A DNA stretch of 64,000 bases from Enterocloster aldenensis (GCF_003434055.1 NZ_QVEX01000005.1:62001-126000); one strand, 5' to 3'; counted from the stretch's first letter, positions 34,999 through 42,488 are shown. Made by a program: numbers and translations. The notes: a model not told the origin generated them from the letters alone.

Positions 34999-35027
34999 AT
35001 TTTAATGAATTAACGTACCGCTGTCAA
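34999..35027 (-). promoter_or_regulatory. Promoter of the second peptide-importer operon
   Basis: Minus-strand TTGACA (35027-35022) and TAAAAT (35004-34999), spacer 17 bp. Predicted start at about 34992, giving a leader of about 115 nt before the binding-protein ATG at 34876. Confidence 0.65.
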
Positions 35028-35080
35028 ATCCTATGAGGTAAAAACCTTTTTACTTTCTTATATTTCTTATTTTATTAATG

Positions 35081-35126
35081 TATTAGGTTGTTTATATGGT
35101 TTTTATGCGATATAATCAACCTAATA
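35081..35126 (+). promoter_or_regulatory. Promoter bracketed by a 10-bp inverted repeat, upstream of the PAS/AAA regulator
   Basis: TATTAGGTTG (35081-35090) and CAACCTAATA (35117-35126) are perfect inverted copies 26 bp apart. The -35 TTGTTT (35088-35093) overlaps the left copy; the -10 TATAAT (35111-35116) abuts the right one; spacer 17 bp. A protein binding both copies would straddle or loop the promoter, suggesting autoregulation of the gene starting at 35143. Confidence 0.6.
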
Positions 35127-35142
35127 TACAGGAGGCGTATTC

Positions 35143-37134
35143 ATGAAAAAGAAATTACTGATATTAACCAATAATCCGGTGGCAAAAATAGGCATTTCAT
35201 CCTATCTGTCCTCTATTTTTAATCAGTACCTGACCATCCAGTCTGCCCGGGGCGCTGATATCACCCCTGAAATCCTGGACCATGCGGACTGTATCCTGCT
35301 TTCCACGGAGAACATAAAGGATAATCTGCCTTATCCGATTCCCGAACATGTATACCAGTTGGTCTGTATGCGCACATTCAATCATACCTATCTCCACAAA
35401 ATCCTCCAGATTCCTCCCGGTTCATCCGTCTATCTGATTAATGATACGGAAAACAATGCCCACGAGGTCATTTTGCAGCTCCAGGAATTCGGTTTTTCCC
35501 AATACCGTTTCCTTCCCTGGTATCCTGGCTGCACTAACCCGGATGAGAGCATCCATTACGGGGTTACCCCCGGGGAGCTGCATCTGGTCCCTTCCACCCT
35601 CACCACGGTCATTGACATTGGCAACCGGGTGGTGGATATCTCCACCATCAATGAGATCATCGCCTGCTTCCATCTGCCCACCAGCCTGGCCGATGAGGTG
35701 ACCAGGAATTATATGAGCCACATTGTACAGGTATTAAAGCTCTCCAACCAGCAGCTGAGCCACGCCCTGGACATGAAACAGATTACCCAGATGATCCTTG
35801 ACAATGTGTCTGAAGGCTTCTGCCTTCTGGATGAAACCGGGATGATCAAGATGGTGAACCAGCCCTTCCAAAAGCTGACAGGATTTAAGGAAAAGAACCT
35901 GTCCGGCTGTAACTTCTGTGCGCTTTTGCGGTCCTACGGGATTGATTACGATTTCCCCAACAAGAGGGAAACCATCATCAGCCAGCCGGGACACGGGCGC
36001 ATACGCCTGTGGTTCCAGAAGTTCAGCCTGAATCCCAAGGCCGAGTTATATCTGATGCACGCCTCTGTCTGTGATGAGCAGGGACCCGGGGCCGGGGACG
36101 CTGCTTTTCCTTTCCGCGCCAGGACCCTGTATGACTTCAACAACATGATTACCAGGAATCCCACCCAGTCCCATCTTCTTGACACGGCCCGCAGGATATC
36201 CCTCAATGATTTTCCGGTCATCATCCAGGGGGAAAGCGGCACGGAAAAGGAAATGCTGGCCCAGGCCATCCACCGCAATTCAAGACGGCATGGCGGCCCT
36301 TTTATATCCCTGAACTTCTCATCCCTGAACCCATCCGGCATTGAGGCGGAGCTGCTGGGGACAGAGGAAAATCCATCCCTTGGAACCAGACGGCATATGG
36401 GGGCCTTTCAGGCCGCCTGCCGGGGAACACTGCTTATTAACGGAATCCAGCACACTGCCCTGCAGACCCAGCAGCTGCTGCTGAACGTGCTTCAGAACGG
36501 GTATTATATGCCCCTGGGCAGTTCCGTGCCATTGTCATTGGATGTGCGGATGATAGCAACCACCACAACGGATTTATACAGCCTGGTGCTGGAAGGGCGT
36601 TTTTTAGACGACCTGTTCTTTCTCCTGAACACATTTTCCCTGAATACAGTGCCGATCCGGCAGCGCAGGGACGATATCCCCCTCCTGTTAAATACCTTTC
36701 TAAGGGATGCCTTTAAGGACCCATCCCTTGTCATGGAGGATGTGCTCACCAGCAACCTGGCCGCCTTCCTAAAACAATATGACTGGCCCGGGAATGCGCA
36801 GGAGATACGCAACCTGAGCAATTACTTCTCCTGCATCTACCAGCGGGAGCCCATTCCCCTGGGCGACCTGCCCGGCTACATATTAAACCAGATACTGAGC
36901 CGACAGACCTCCCTTGATGTAACAGAAAAGCATATCCTTTCCCTGATCATCTCCCATCCCCGCATCGGCCGGAGCACGGTAATGGAGCAGCTGAAAAAGC
37001 AGGGTGTCAGCCTGACGGAGGGAAAAATACGCACGGTCTTAAGGAAGCTGGCAGATGCGGGATATATCAAGGTCCACCGCACCAGGGGCGGGTGTGAGGC
37101 CACGGAACTGGGAATCCTCATGAGCCGCGGATAA
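35143..37134 (+). CDS. PAS-domain, sigma-54-activator-like regulator with degenerate AAA+ domain
   Basis: 663 residues. Residues 1-200 are a sensor region I do not recognise; about 215-310 form a PAS domain (I-L-D-N-V-S-E-G-F-C-L-L-D-E-T-G). About 340-560 resemble the AAA+ domain of sigma-54 activators, but Walker A reads G-E-S-G-T-E-K-E (usually GESGTGKE), Walker B reads G-T-L-L-I-N-G-I (usually GTLFLDEI), and no G-A-F-T-G-A loop is present. ATP hydrolysis and sigma-54 contact are thus unlikely. The C-terminus (about 590-660) is a winged helix rather than a Fis-type HTH: R-S-T-V-M-E-Q-L-K-K-Q-G-V-S-L-T-E-G-K-I. It probably acts as an ordinary repressor or activator of the divergent peptide operon. 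AGGAGG is 8 nt upstream of the ATG. Confidence 0.8.
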   Translation: MKKKLLILTNNPVAKIGISSYLSSIFNQYLTIQSARGADITPEILDHADCILLSTENIKDNLPYPIPEHVYQLVCMRTFNHTYLHKILQIPPGSSVYLINDTENNAHEVILQLQEFGFSQYRFLPWYPGCTNPDESIHYGVTPGELHLVPSTLTTVIDIGNRVVDISTINEIIACFHLPTSLADEVTRNYMSHIVQVLKLSNQQLSHALDMKQITQMILDNVSEGFCLLDETGMIKMVNQPFQKLTGFKEKNLSGCNFCALLRSYGIDYDFPNKRETIISQPGHGRIRLWFQKFSLNPKAELYLMHASVCDEQGPGAGDAAFPFRARTLYDFNNMITRNPTQSHLLDTARRISLNDFPVIIQGESGTEKEMLAQAIHRNSRRHGGPFISLNFSSLNPSGIEAELLGTEENPSLGTRRHMGAFQAACRGTLLINGIQHTALQTQQLLLNVLQNGYYMPLGSSVPLSLDVRMIATTTTDLYSLVLEGRFLDDLFFLLNTFSLNTVPIRQRRDDIPLLLNTFLRDAFKDPSLVMEDVLTSNLAAFLKQYDWPGNAQEIRNLSNYFSCIYQREPIPLGDLPGYILNQILSRQTSLDVTEKHILSLIISHPRIGRSTVMEQLKKQGVSLTEGKIRTVLRKLADAGYIKVHRTRGGCEATELGILMSRG

Positions 37135-37140
37135 CAGCGC

Positions 37141-37412
37141 TTCCCGGAAAAGATTGATACGGTAAAGCTGACATTTTCCTATGATGAAGCGCCTAAGGCC
37201 GGGGAAGCCCCGGGGACCGTAACCGCCAGCACCACCAGCAGGGAATACACGGTTGAAAGCGCGGAATACATCAATGAGGCAGAGAAATGGTCATTAGGCG
37301 ATAAGCCAAGGGTAAAGGTTGTCTTAACGGCCGCGTGACTAACAGCTGGCAGGACATCAACAATACCTGGTACTATAATAAAAATAAGGATGTCCCCTGG
37401 CCTATCATCTAA
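37141..37412 (+). pseudogene. Remnant of a cell-surface protein with choline/cell-wall-binding-type repeat
   Basis: Two coding-like pieces in different frames. Frame 1 (37141-37338) reads F-P-E-K-I-D-T-V-K-L-T-F-S-Y-D-E-A-P and on to W-S-L-G-D-K-P-R-V-K-V-V-L-T-A-A before TGA, like a beta-sandwich domain. Frame 3 (37329-37412) reads V-T-N-S-W-Q-D-I-N-N-T-W-Y-Y, the pattern of cell-wall-binding (CW_binding) repeats, before TAA. No start codon or ribosome site precedes the first piece, which starts directly after, and in the same frame as, the regulator stop. This is probably a decayed surface protein with 5' loss and an internal deletion. From 37413 to 37499 only a 14-bp AT palindrome (37429-37442) and short CCCGGG repeats are seen. 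Confidence 0.6.
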
Positions 37413-37499
37413 CCATCCGGACATCCTCATCTAAATTTAGATCATTTCTATATGCTGTCAATCCCGGGACTATTGATTCCGGGTCCTTTAAGCCCGGGG

Positions 37500-39314
37500 C
37501 TATTCTGCCCCGTTTCCTTCAGCCTCCGCTTCCCCAGCCGCAATCTCTATACCCAGCTCCTGAAGCTGCTTCTCATCCACCTCGCCCGGCGCTTCCGTCA
37601 TAAGGCAGGACGCGTCCTTAACCTTAGGAAATGCGATTACGTCACGGATACTGTCAGCACCCACCATCAGCATGACAACGCGGTCCAGGCCATAAGCCAG
37701 ACCTGCATGGGGCGGCACACCGTACTTAAACGCACTCAACAGGAAGCCGAACTGCTCATTGGCACGTTCCGGCGTAAAGCCCAGCACCTCAAACATCTTG
37801 GACTGGATATCCGCCTGATGGATACGGACAGAACCTCCGCCCATCTCAACACCGTTCAGCACGATATCATAAGCCTTGGCGCGCACACGTCCCGGATCCG
37901 TATCAATATACTGTATATCCTCATCCATGGGCATGGTAAATGGATGGTGCATGGCCACATAGCGGTCTTCCTCTTCCGAATATTCAAGCAGCGGGAACTC
38001 AGTTACCCAAAGGAACTTAAAGTCATCCTTCTTTAACAGGTCCAGCTGTCTTGCCAGTTCCAGACGCAGGCTGCCCAGCACATCAAATACAACCTTGTCC
38101 CTGTCAGCGGCAAACAGCAGCAGGTCGCCTGGTTTTCCGTCCATGGCGGCAATCAGGGCCCTCATCTCATCATCCGTCATGAACTTGGCAAAGGAGGACT
38201 TAAAGGAACCGTCTTCTGCAAGAGCCACATAGGCAAGGCCCTTGGCCCCGAATCCCTTGGCATATTCCACCAGGGCGTCAATTTTCTTCCTTGGCATATG
38301 GCCCTGTCCCTCTGCGTTAATGCCGCGGACAGAACCGCCGTTCTCCAGAGCACCCTTAAATACCACAAATCCGCAGTCCTTCACAACCTGGGACACATTC
38401 TTAAGCTCCATGCCAAAACGAAGGTCCGGCTTATCAGAGCCGTAGCGGTCCATGGCCTCCCTCCAGGTCATGCGCTGGATGGGCAGCTGTACATCAAAGT
38501 TGCAGATTTCCTTGAACAGCTTCTGTAAAAGACGTTCATTCACATCCAGCACATCATCCACATCCACAAAGGAAAGCTCCATGTCAATCTGTGTAAACTC
38601 CGGCTGGCGGTCCGCCCTCAGGTCCTCATCCCTGTAGCAGCGTGCCAGCTGGAAATAACGGTCATAACCGGAACACATTAACAGCTGCTTAAACAGCTGG
38701 GGCGACTGGGGCAGCGCATAAAAGGAACCTGGGTGCACACGGCTTGGCACCAGATAATCGCGGGCGCCTTCCGGCGTGCTCTTAATCAGGGTCGGTGTCT
38801 CAATCTCAAGAAACCCCTCCTCTGCCAGGAATGCCCTGGTAAGGGTCGCCACCCTGCTTCTGGTAATCAGGTTTCTCTGGAGATCCGGTCTTCTAAGGTC
38901 CAGGAAACGGTACTTAAGGCGAAGCTCCTCCTTGGTCCTTAAGTTCTCCTCAATGGGGAAAGGCGGCGTCTCAGACTCTGCCAGCACCCTCATGGAATGA
39001 GCCCTTACTTCAATGGCTCCCGTGGCCAGGTTTTCATTTACAGCGCCGGACCGTGCTTCCACACGGCCTGTAACGGCAACCACGAACTCGCTTCTCAGCT
39101 TCTCTGCCTTTGCAAAGTCCTCTGCACCGCAGTCACTCTCTTCAAATATAATCTGCAGGATACCGGAACGGTCGCGTAAATCCACGAATATGATCCCGCC
39201 CTTATTCCTGCTCTTCTGGACCCATCCCATAACGGTCACTTCCCGGCCGATATCAGCGGTTGTTACTTCTGTACATCTGTGGGACCGCTTTAAACCCATC
39301 ATTGATTCTGCCAT
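37500..39314 (-). CDS. aspS: Aspartyl-tRNA synthetase
   Basis: 604-residue class II synthetase of the bacterial type. N-terminal OB-fold anticodon-binding domain (V-M-G-W-V-Q-K-S-R-N-K-G-G-I-I-F-V-D-L-R-D-R), motif 2 region F-Q-L-A-R-C-Y-R-D-E-D-L-R-A-D-R-Q-P-E-F, the bacterial GAD insertion domain in the middle, and motif 3 G-L-A-Y-G-L-D-R near the C-terminus. It charges tRNA-Asp; whether it also charges tRNA-Asn cannot be judged. AAGGAG precedes the ATG by 8 nt. It follows hisS by 15 bp, a very common Firmicute order. Confidence 0.97.
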   Translation of the reverse strand: MAESMMGLKRSHRCTEVTTADIGREVTVMGWVQKSRNKGGIIFVDLRDRSGILQIIFEESDCGAEDFAKAEKLRSEFVVAVTGRVEARSGAVNENLATGAIEVRAHSMRVLAESETPPFPIEENLRTKEELRLKYRFLDLRRPDLQRNLITRSRVATLTRAFLAEEGFLEIETPTLIKSTPEGARDYLVPSRVHPGSFYALPQSPQLFKQLLMCSGYDRYFQLARCYRDEDLRADRQPEFTQIDMELSFVDVDDVLDVNERLLQKLFKEICNFDVQLPIQRMTWREAMDRYGSDKPDLRFGMELKNVSQVVKDCGFVVFKGALENGGSVRGINAEGQGHMPRKKIDALVEYAKGFGAKGLAYVALAEDGSFKSSFAKFMTDDEMRALIAAMDGKPGDLLLFAADRDKVVFDVLGSLRLELARQLDLLKKDDFKFLWVTEFPLLEYSEEEDRYVAMHHPFTMPMDEDIQYIDTDPGRVRAKAYDIVLNGVEMGGGSVRIHQADIQSKMFEVLGFTPERANEQFGFLLSAFKYGVPPHAGLAYGLDRVVMLMVGADSIRDVIAFPKVKDASCLMTEAPGEVDEKQLQELGIEIAAGEAEAEGNGAE

Positions 39315-39329
39315 GATATTATCTCCTTT

Positions 39330-40595
39330 TTATTTCTTCAGGCTTTCCTTGTAGAATTCCTTGAAATCCGTGTATCCCTCTTTACTGAGCTGTTCCTTCT
39401 GGAACTTCTTATTCTTATTCATCTGGGCAACCAGGACCTGGACGCCCTTTCTACGCTCTGCCATGGCTTCACGTATCACACCGGCCAATGCAGCGCTGTC
39501 CACACCCTTTTCAAAGAGGAATGCTTTCTTATCCGACGCGCCCGGCACTTCAAAACCATTCTCCAGAAGAATGGTTACAATGCGCTCAAACCCGATGGAA
39601 AACCCGCAGGCCGGTGTCTCCATGCCTGTGAACTTGCCAATCATCTTATCATACCGTCCGCCGCCTGCAACCGAGCCGCCGAACCCTTCCATGGATACCT
39701 CGAAAATGGTTCCTGTGTAATAAGACATCCCGCGTACCAGGGTGGGGTCGAATTCCAGCCCGAACTCGGCTTCGGCCACCTCGGTAACCGTGTCCATGAT
39801 GTGGGCCAGGTTCTCACTTACCTCCAAGGGCATGACCTCCCCCAGCATTTCGCCAAGCGCGCGCACGCCTGCCGCGTCCTTTGTCACATTCTTAAGCATG
39901 TCCAGATATCTGTCAACACTTTCCTTCTGATGTCCTGCCTCCAGAAGTTCCTTTTCCACGCCCTCGAATCCAATCTTATCCATCTTGTCCAGGATAATGA
40001 ATACCTGGTCCATGGATTCCTCCCGGAACCCGCAGTAGAGGGCCATTCCCCGCAGGATTTCCCTGTCGTTGATCCTCACTGTAAATCCGTTGTCCGGGCA
40101 GATTTTTCCCAGGGCCGTGGTGGTGGCCAGAATCAGTTCAATTTCAGCAAGGCTGGTGGCATCGCCCAGGATATCGATATCACACTGGACAAACTGGCGG
40201 AAGCGCCCTCTCTGGGGCTTGTCGGCACGCCATACGCTGCCCATCTGCAATGCCTTGAAGGGCTTTGGAAGGCTGGCCGCATTGTTCGCATAATAGCGTG
40301 AAAGGGGAAGGGTCAGGTCATAGCGCAGCCCGCTGTCCGTCAGGTCGTTCTCGCACCCGGCGGTTTCCAGGTTCAGCTTGTCCCCCCTTTTCAGGATTTT
40401 GAATATAAGCTTCTCATTATCCCCGCCCTGCTTGCTGGTCAGGTTCTCTATATGCTCCACGCAGGGAGTCTCTATCTGTGAAAATCCAAATCCCCTGTAT
40501 GTCTCCTTAATCTGGTCCATCACATATTCGCGGATCTGCATTTCCGCAGGAGTGATATCCTTCATTCCGGTAACCGGTTTCTTCGCCAATGCCAT
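39330..40595 (-). CDS. hisS: Histidyl-tRNA synthetase
   Basis: 421-residue class II synthetase. It begins A-L-A-K-K-P-V-T-G-M-K-D-I-T-P, contains L-R-Y-D-L-T-L-P-L-S-R-Y, motif 2 S-V-W-R-A-D-K-P-Q-R-G-R-F-R-Q-F-V-Q-C-D-I-D, the HisA-type loop G-M-S-Y-Y-T-G-T-I-F-E and motif 3 G-F-S-I-G-F-E-R. The ATG at 40595 has GGGAG 7 nt upstream and is preferred to the ATG two codons earlier. The C-terminal anticodon domain is slightly atypical (A-F-L-F-E-K-G-V-D-S-A) but full length. First gene of the hisS-aspS operon. Confidence 0.96.
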   Translation of the reverse strand: MALAKKPVTGMKDITPAEMQIREYVMDQIKETYRGFGFSQIETPCVEHIENLTSKQGGDNEKLIFKILKRGDKLNLETAGCENDLTDSGLRYDLTLPLSRYYANNAASLPKPFKALQMGSVWRADKPQRGRFRQFVQCDIDILGDATSLAEIELILATTTALGKICPDNGFTVRINDREILRGMALYCGFREESMDQVFIILDKMDKIGFEGVEKELLEAGHQKESVDRYLDMLKNVTKDAAGVRALGEMLGEVMPLEVSENLAHIMDTVTEVAEAEFGLEFDPTLVRGMSYYTGTIFEVSMEGFGGSVAGGGRYDKMIGKFTGMETPACGFSIGFERIVTILLENGFEVPGASDKKAFLFEKGVDSAALAGVIREAMAERRKGVQVLVAQMNKNKKFQKEQLSKEGYTDFKEFYKESLKK

Positions 40596-40639
40596 ATGCA
40601 TTCTCCCATTCTATCGTTCTGATTTTAGTCAATACATAT

Positions 40640-40667
40640 ATTTTAATGAACTTTCACGATTTTGCAA
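40640..40667 (-). promoter_or_regulatory. Promoter of hisS-aspS
   Basis: Minus-strand TTGCAA (40667-40662) and TAAAAT (40645-40640), spacer 16 bp. The predicted leader is only about 35-40 nt, too short for a T-box. Confidence 0.5.
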
Positions 40668-40739
40668 GTGTTTTGGGGAAATAAGATGTATTTCACATAA
40701 ATTTACCATAAAATCGAAGAATTTTGGCATGCTTCCCTC

Positions 40740-41009
40740 TTATCTGAGGCGTTCATATTCAAATGCATCCAGGATCAGGGCTGTCAGCCGTTCCTTTTCC
40801 TCTTTGCCAAGGACAAGGACCGGCAGCCTTTTATTTTCCTTTATCAGGTAAGGATAAACCACGCTTAACCTCCCCCGGCAGTAATAAATCCTGATACCGC
40901 AGATGGTAATCCCGTCGCTTATCCTGACAGAGGCAATCCCGCACAGATAATCCTCCTCATCCTTCTTTAAACGGACGCACACATGGATTTTATCATTATC
41001 TGTTCCCAT
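40740..41009 (-). CDS. SpoVG-like protein
   Basis: 89-residue small protein with the overall pattern of SpoVG, an RNA/DNA-binding regulator first linked to sporulation septation. Matching features are I-H-V-C-V-R-L-K-K at the N-terminus, G-I-A-S-V-R-I-S-D-G-I-T-I-C-G-I-R-I-Y-Y as the central two strands, R-L-S-V-V-Y-P and a C-terminal helix R-L-T-A-L-I-L-D-A-F-E. The ATG at 41009 has GGAGG 6 nt upstream and overlaps the previous gene by 14 nt. A longer open frame to 41330 is an out-of-frame reading of the upstream gene and is rejected. It appears to be transcribed from the invertible promoter at 41500-41527. Similarity is recognised by eye; identity with true spoVG is not claimed. Confidence 0.55.
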   Translation of the reverse strand: MGTDNDKIHVCVRLKKDEEDYLCGIASVRISDGITICGIRIYYCRGRLSVVYPYLIKENKRLPVLVLGKEEKERLTALILDAFEYERLR

Positions 41010-41352
41010 ACCATTCCTCCCGGCTTCTGTATATACCGTTTTCAGCCTTTTCCCTTGAAAATGCCACAAGGGCCTCCCTTGCCTTGGCGCTGTCCGGATA
41101 GGCGCATTCCGTTCCCATGATATATGCGGCCGCCCGGTTCCATTCCTCAATGCTGTACCGTCCCGGATCCAGGCAGGGCAGCACGAACCGCAGCGCAGAC
41201 TGGCAATAACCGTACCTGAGGTCTGACAGGTACAGACATTCAAGGCCTGCGGCCAGGTCTTCCAGCAGACCGCCTCCGCCCCGCAGCTGGCTGTCCTGTC
41301 CGATTGTCCCTTTTTCCATTCCATTACCATTCATTTTGTCCCTATCCTCCAT
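40996..41352 (-). CDS. Uncharacterised protein co-transcribed with the SpoVG-like gene
   Basis: 118-residue protein that I do not recognise. It is mildly acidic, without membrane segments. A central stretch L-E-D-L-A-A-G-L-E-C-L-Y-L-S-D-L-R-Y (about 33-50) is followed by Y-S-I-E-E-W-N-R-A-A-A-Y-I-M and a helical C-terminus ending E-E-W-Y-G-N-R, suggesting a small all-helical fold. Start at ATG 41352 (AAGGAAGG about 10 nt upstream); an alternative Met lies six codons later and another at 41391. It overlaps the SpoVG-like gene by 14 nt, so the two are translationally coupled. It is the first gene downstream of the invertible segment. Confidence 0.6.
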   Translation of the reverse strand: MEDRDKMNGNGMEKGTIGQDSQLRGGGGLLEDLAAGLECLYLSDLRYGYCQSALRFVLPCLDPGRYSIEEWNRAAAYIMGTECAYPDSAKAREALVAFSREKAENGIYRSREEWYGNR

Positions 41353-41419
41353 ATAATCCAATCCTTCCTTTCGGGTGTGCTTATACATCAAGCTGCCGCC
41401 AGCAGACGGACAGACTGTT

Positions 41420-41447
41420 TTACGACATAATACATATTATGTTTTAA
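41420..41447. repeat. Recombination site A of the candidate invertible switch
   Basis: 28-bp imperfect palindrome read as 11-6-11: left arm TTACGACATAA (41420-41430), spacer TACATA (41431-41436), right arm TTATGTTTTAA (41437-41447). Twenty-one bases (41422-41442) are repeated exactly, in inverted orientation, at 41615-41635. The 11-6-11 layout is that of Xer-type tyrosine recombinase core sites. Confidence 0.75.
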
Positions 41448-41499
41448 ATCAGATAAAACCAGCCTATATCCTATGCCGTAAACAAAAATCCATATACAC

Positions 41500-41527
41500 A
41501 TTATACCACAAAATGAATGTCAGACAA
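41500..41527 (-). promoter_or_regulatory. Promoter inside the invertible segment
   Basis: Minus-strand TTGTCT (41527-41522), spacer 16 bp, extended -10 TGG-TATAAT (TATAAT at 41505-41500). Transcripts would start near 41493, cross site A and reach the ATG at 41352 after about 140 nt. Confidence 0.7.
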
Positions 41528-41609
41528 TATTTATTTCATATCCGCTAACGGATATGTTTCTATGATATCTTAATTATCATGTTTATCGTGTTTTTGTCCC
41601 TATATCCAT

Positions 41610-41637
41610 AAACGACATAATATGTATTATGTCGTTT
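41610..41637. repeat. Recombination site B of the candidate invertible switch
   Basis: Perfect 28-bp palindrome apart from its central dinucleotide: left arm AAACGACATAA (41610-41620), spacer TATGTA (41621-41626), right arm TTATGTCGTTT (41627-41637). The spacer is the reverse complement of the site A spacer, so the two sites are in inverted orientation. On the plus strand the palindrome is followed by CTTTTTTAT, so it could also terminate transcripts heading towards the recombinase gene. Confidence 0.75.
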
Positions 41638-41642
41638 CTTTT

Positions 41643-42488
41643 TTATATAATCATTTCCATTTTCTGCATGACCTCCTGCTGCTCTTCCCCGGTTGAAATA
41701 GTATAAATCCTGGTAGTCTCAACACTTGAATGCCCCAATATATCCGCCAGATGGACCAGGTCCTTATCAACCCCATAATAGGTATAGGCAAACAGATGCC
41801 TGAGATTATGGGGATATACCTTTTGTTCCGGGATGCCGGCCTTAATGCACAGCCGCTTCATCTCCGCCCATATATTGCTGCGGTTCACGGACATACCTCC
41901 CGACGTGACAAACACAGGACCGGAAGTCAGACCGTTATCACGGCAATACGCGCGCAGACGGCACCGCAGTTTTTCAATCATGAAAATGGTTCTGAATTTC
42001 CCTTTATTATATATCTCCACCCGCCCCGTATCCAGGGCTTCCACTGTGATAAAAGGCAGTTCGCTTATGCGTATCCCCGTATTGCCTATGGTCTCCATAA
42101 TCATGGCCAGCCTCTGGTTGTCCAGATGCAGGGCCGTTGTCACCAGCCTTGCGTACTCTTCCTTGGATAGCCTCCGCTCTTCGCCTCCCATCAGACGGCG
42201 TTGCACCTTAAACTGGCTTACCCTGTACCTGTCCCAGTTCTTATAATGAAAAAAACAGTTCAGCGCAGCCAGCATGGAGTTGGCGCTTGATATCTTGTAC
42301 GCCCCCTGCAGATAACTTTTATACTCTATGACCGTTTCCCTGGTCACCAATTTCCCCGGTGCAAGATATTGTATAAATGCCCCAACATCCCTGCAATACT
42401 TGTCAATGGTCCGCGCCGAGCGTTCCATGTTAATCAGATACGTTCTAAAACCAAGTATATCAGCCCTTACGATTTCATTTTCCTGCAT
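41643..42488 (-). CDS. Tyrosine recombinase (Xer-like, probable DNA invertase)
   Basis: 281-residue tyrosine recombinase. An N-terminal SAM-like core-binding domain (about 1-90) precedes the catalytic domain with all active-site residues: Arg140 in N-T-G-I-R-I-S-E-L, Lys164 in N-K-G-K-F-R, His227 and Arg230 in H-N-L-R-H-L-F, His253 in L-G-H-S-S-V and the nucleophile Tyr262 in T-R-I-Y-T. Length fits XerC/D and the phase-variation invertases. AAGGAGG is 6-7 nt upstream of the ATG. The stop lies 5 bp from an 11-6-11 palindrome whose inverted partner is 190 bp further on, so this enzyme most likely inverts that segment. It could also have been involved in acquiring the surrounding accessory block. 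Confidence 0.92.
   Translation of the reverse strand: MQENEIVRADILGFRTYLINMERSARTIDKYCRDVGAFIQYLAPGKLVTRETVIEYKSYLQGAYKISSANSMLAALNCFFHYKNWDRYRVSQFKVQRRLMGGEERRLSKEEYARLVTTALHLDNQRLAMIMETIGNTGIRISELPFITVEALDTGRVEIYNKGKFRTIFMIEKLRCRLRAYCRDNGLTSGPVFVTSGGMSVNRSNIWAEMKRLCIKAGIPEQKVYPHNLRHLFAYTYYGVDKDLVHLADILGHSSVETTRIYTISTGEEQQEVMQKMEMII

Larger units (their letters stand above)
41420..41637. other. Candidate invertible DNA segment (promoter switch)
   Basis: Two inverted 28-bp tyrosine-recombinase-like sites (41420-41447 and 41610-41637, centres 190 bp apart) flank a segment with one convincing promoter facing the 40740-41352 gene pair and a perfect 8-bp hairpin CATATCCG-CTAA-CGGATATG (41537-41556) behind it. 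A complete tyrosine recombinase gene ends 5 bp from site B. Exchange between the sites would turn the promoter away from the gene pair. In the strand shown the switch is ON. No comparable promoter is seen on the opposite strand of the segment, so inversion would give OFF. Confidence 0.75.

Noticed and set aside
37429..37442. AT palindrome ATCTAAATTTAGAT as an operator or attachment site
   Set aside because: A single short AT-rich palindrome in a decayed region with no partner copy; no gene start lies near enough to be controlled.
40602..40739. T-box leader upstream of hisS
   Set aside because: The promoter at 40640-40667 leaves about 35-40 nt of leader, too short for a T-box, and no specifier or antiterminator bulge is visible.
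41010..41330. Upstream extension of the SpoVG-like frame to a 196-residue protein
   Set aside because: The extra part is an out-of-frame reading of the 118-residue gene, rich in Cys, Trp and Arg, and the ATG at 41009 has a strong ribosome site.
41610..41637. Site B as nothing more than a transcription terminator of the recombinase gene
   Set aside because: The T-run follows it on the plus strand, not on the strand of the recombinase gene, and 21 bases are repeated in inverted orientation 190 bp away. A terminator role for plus-strand transcripts remains possible in addition.
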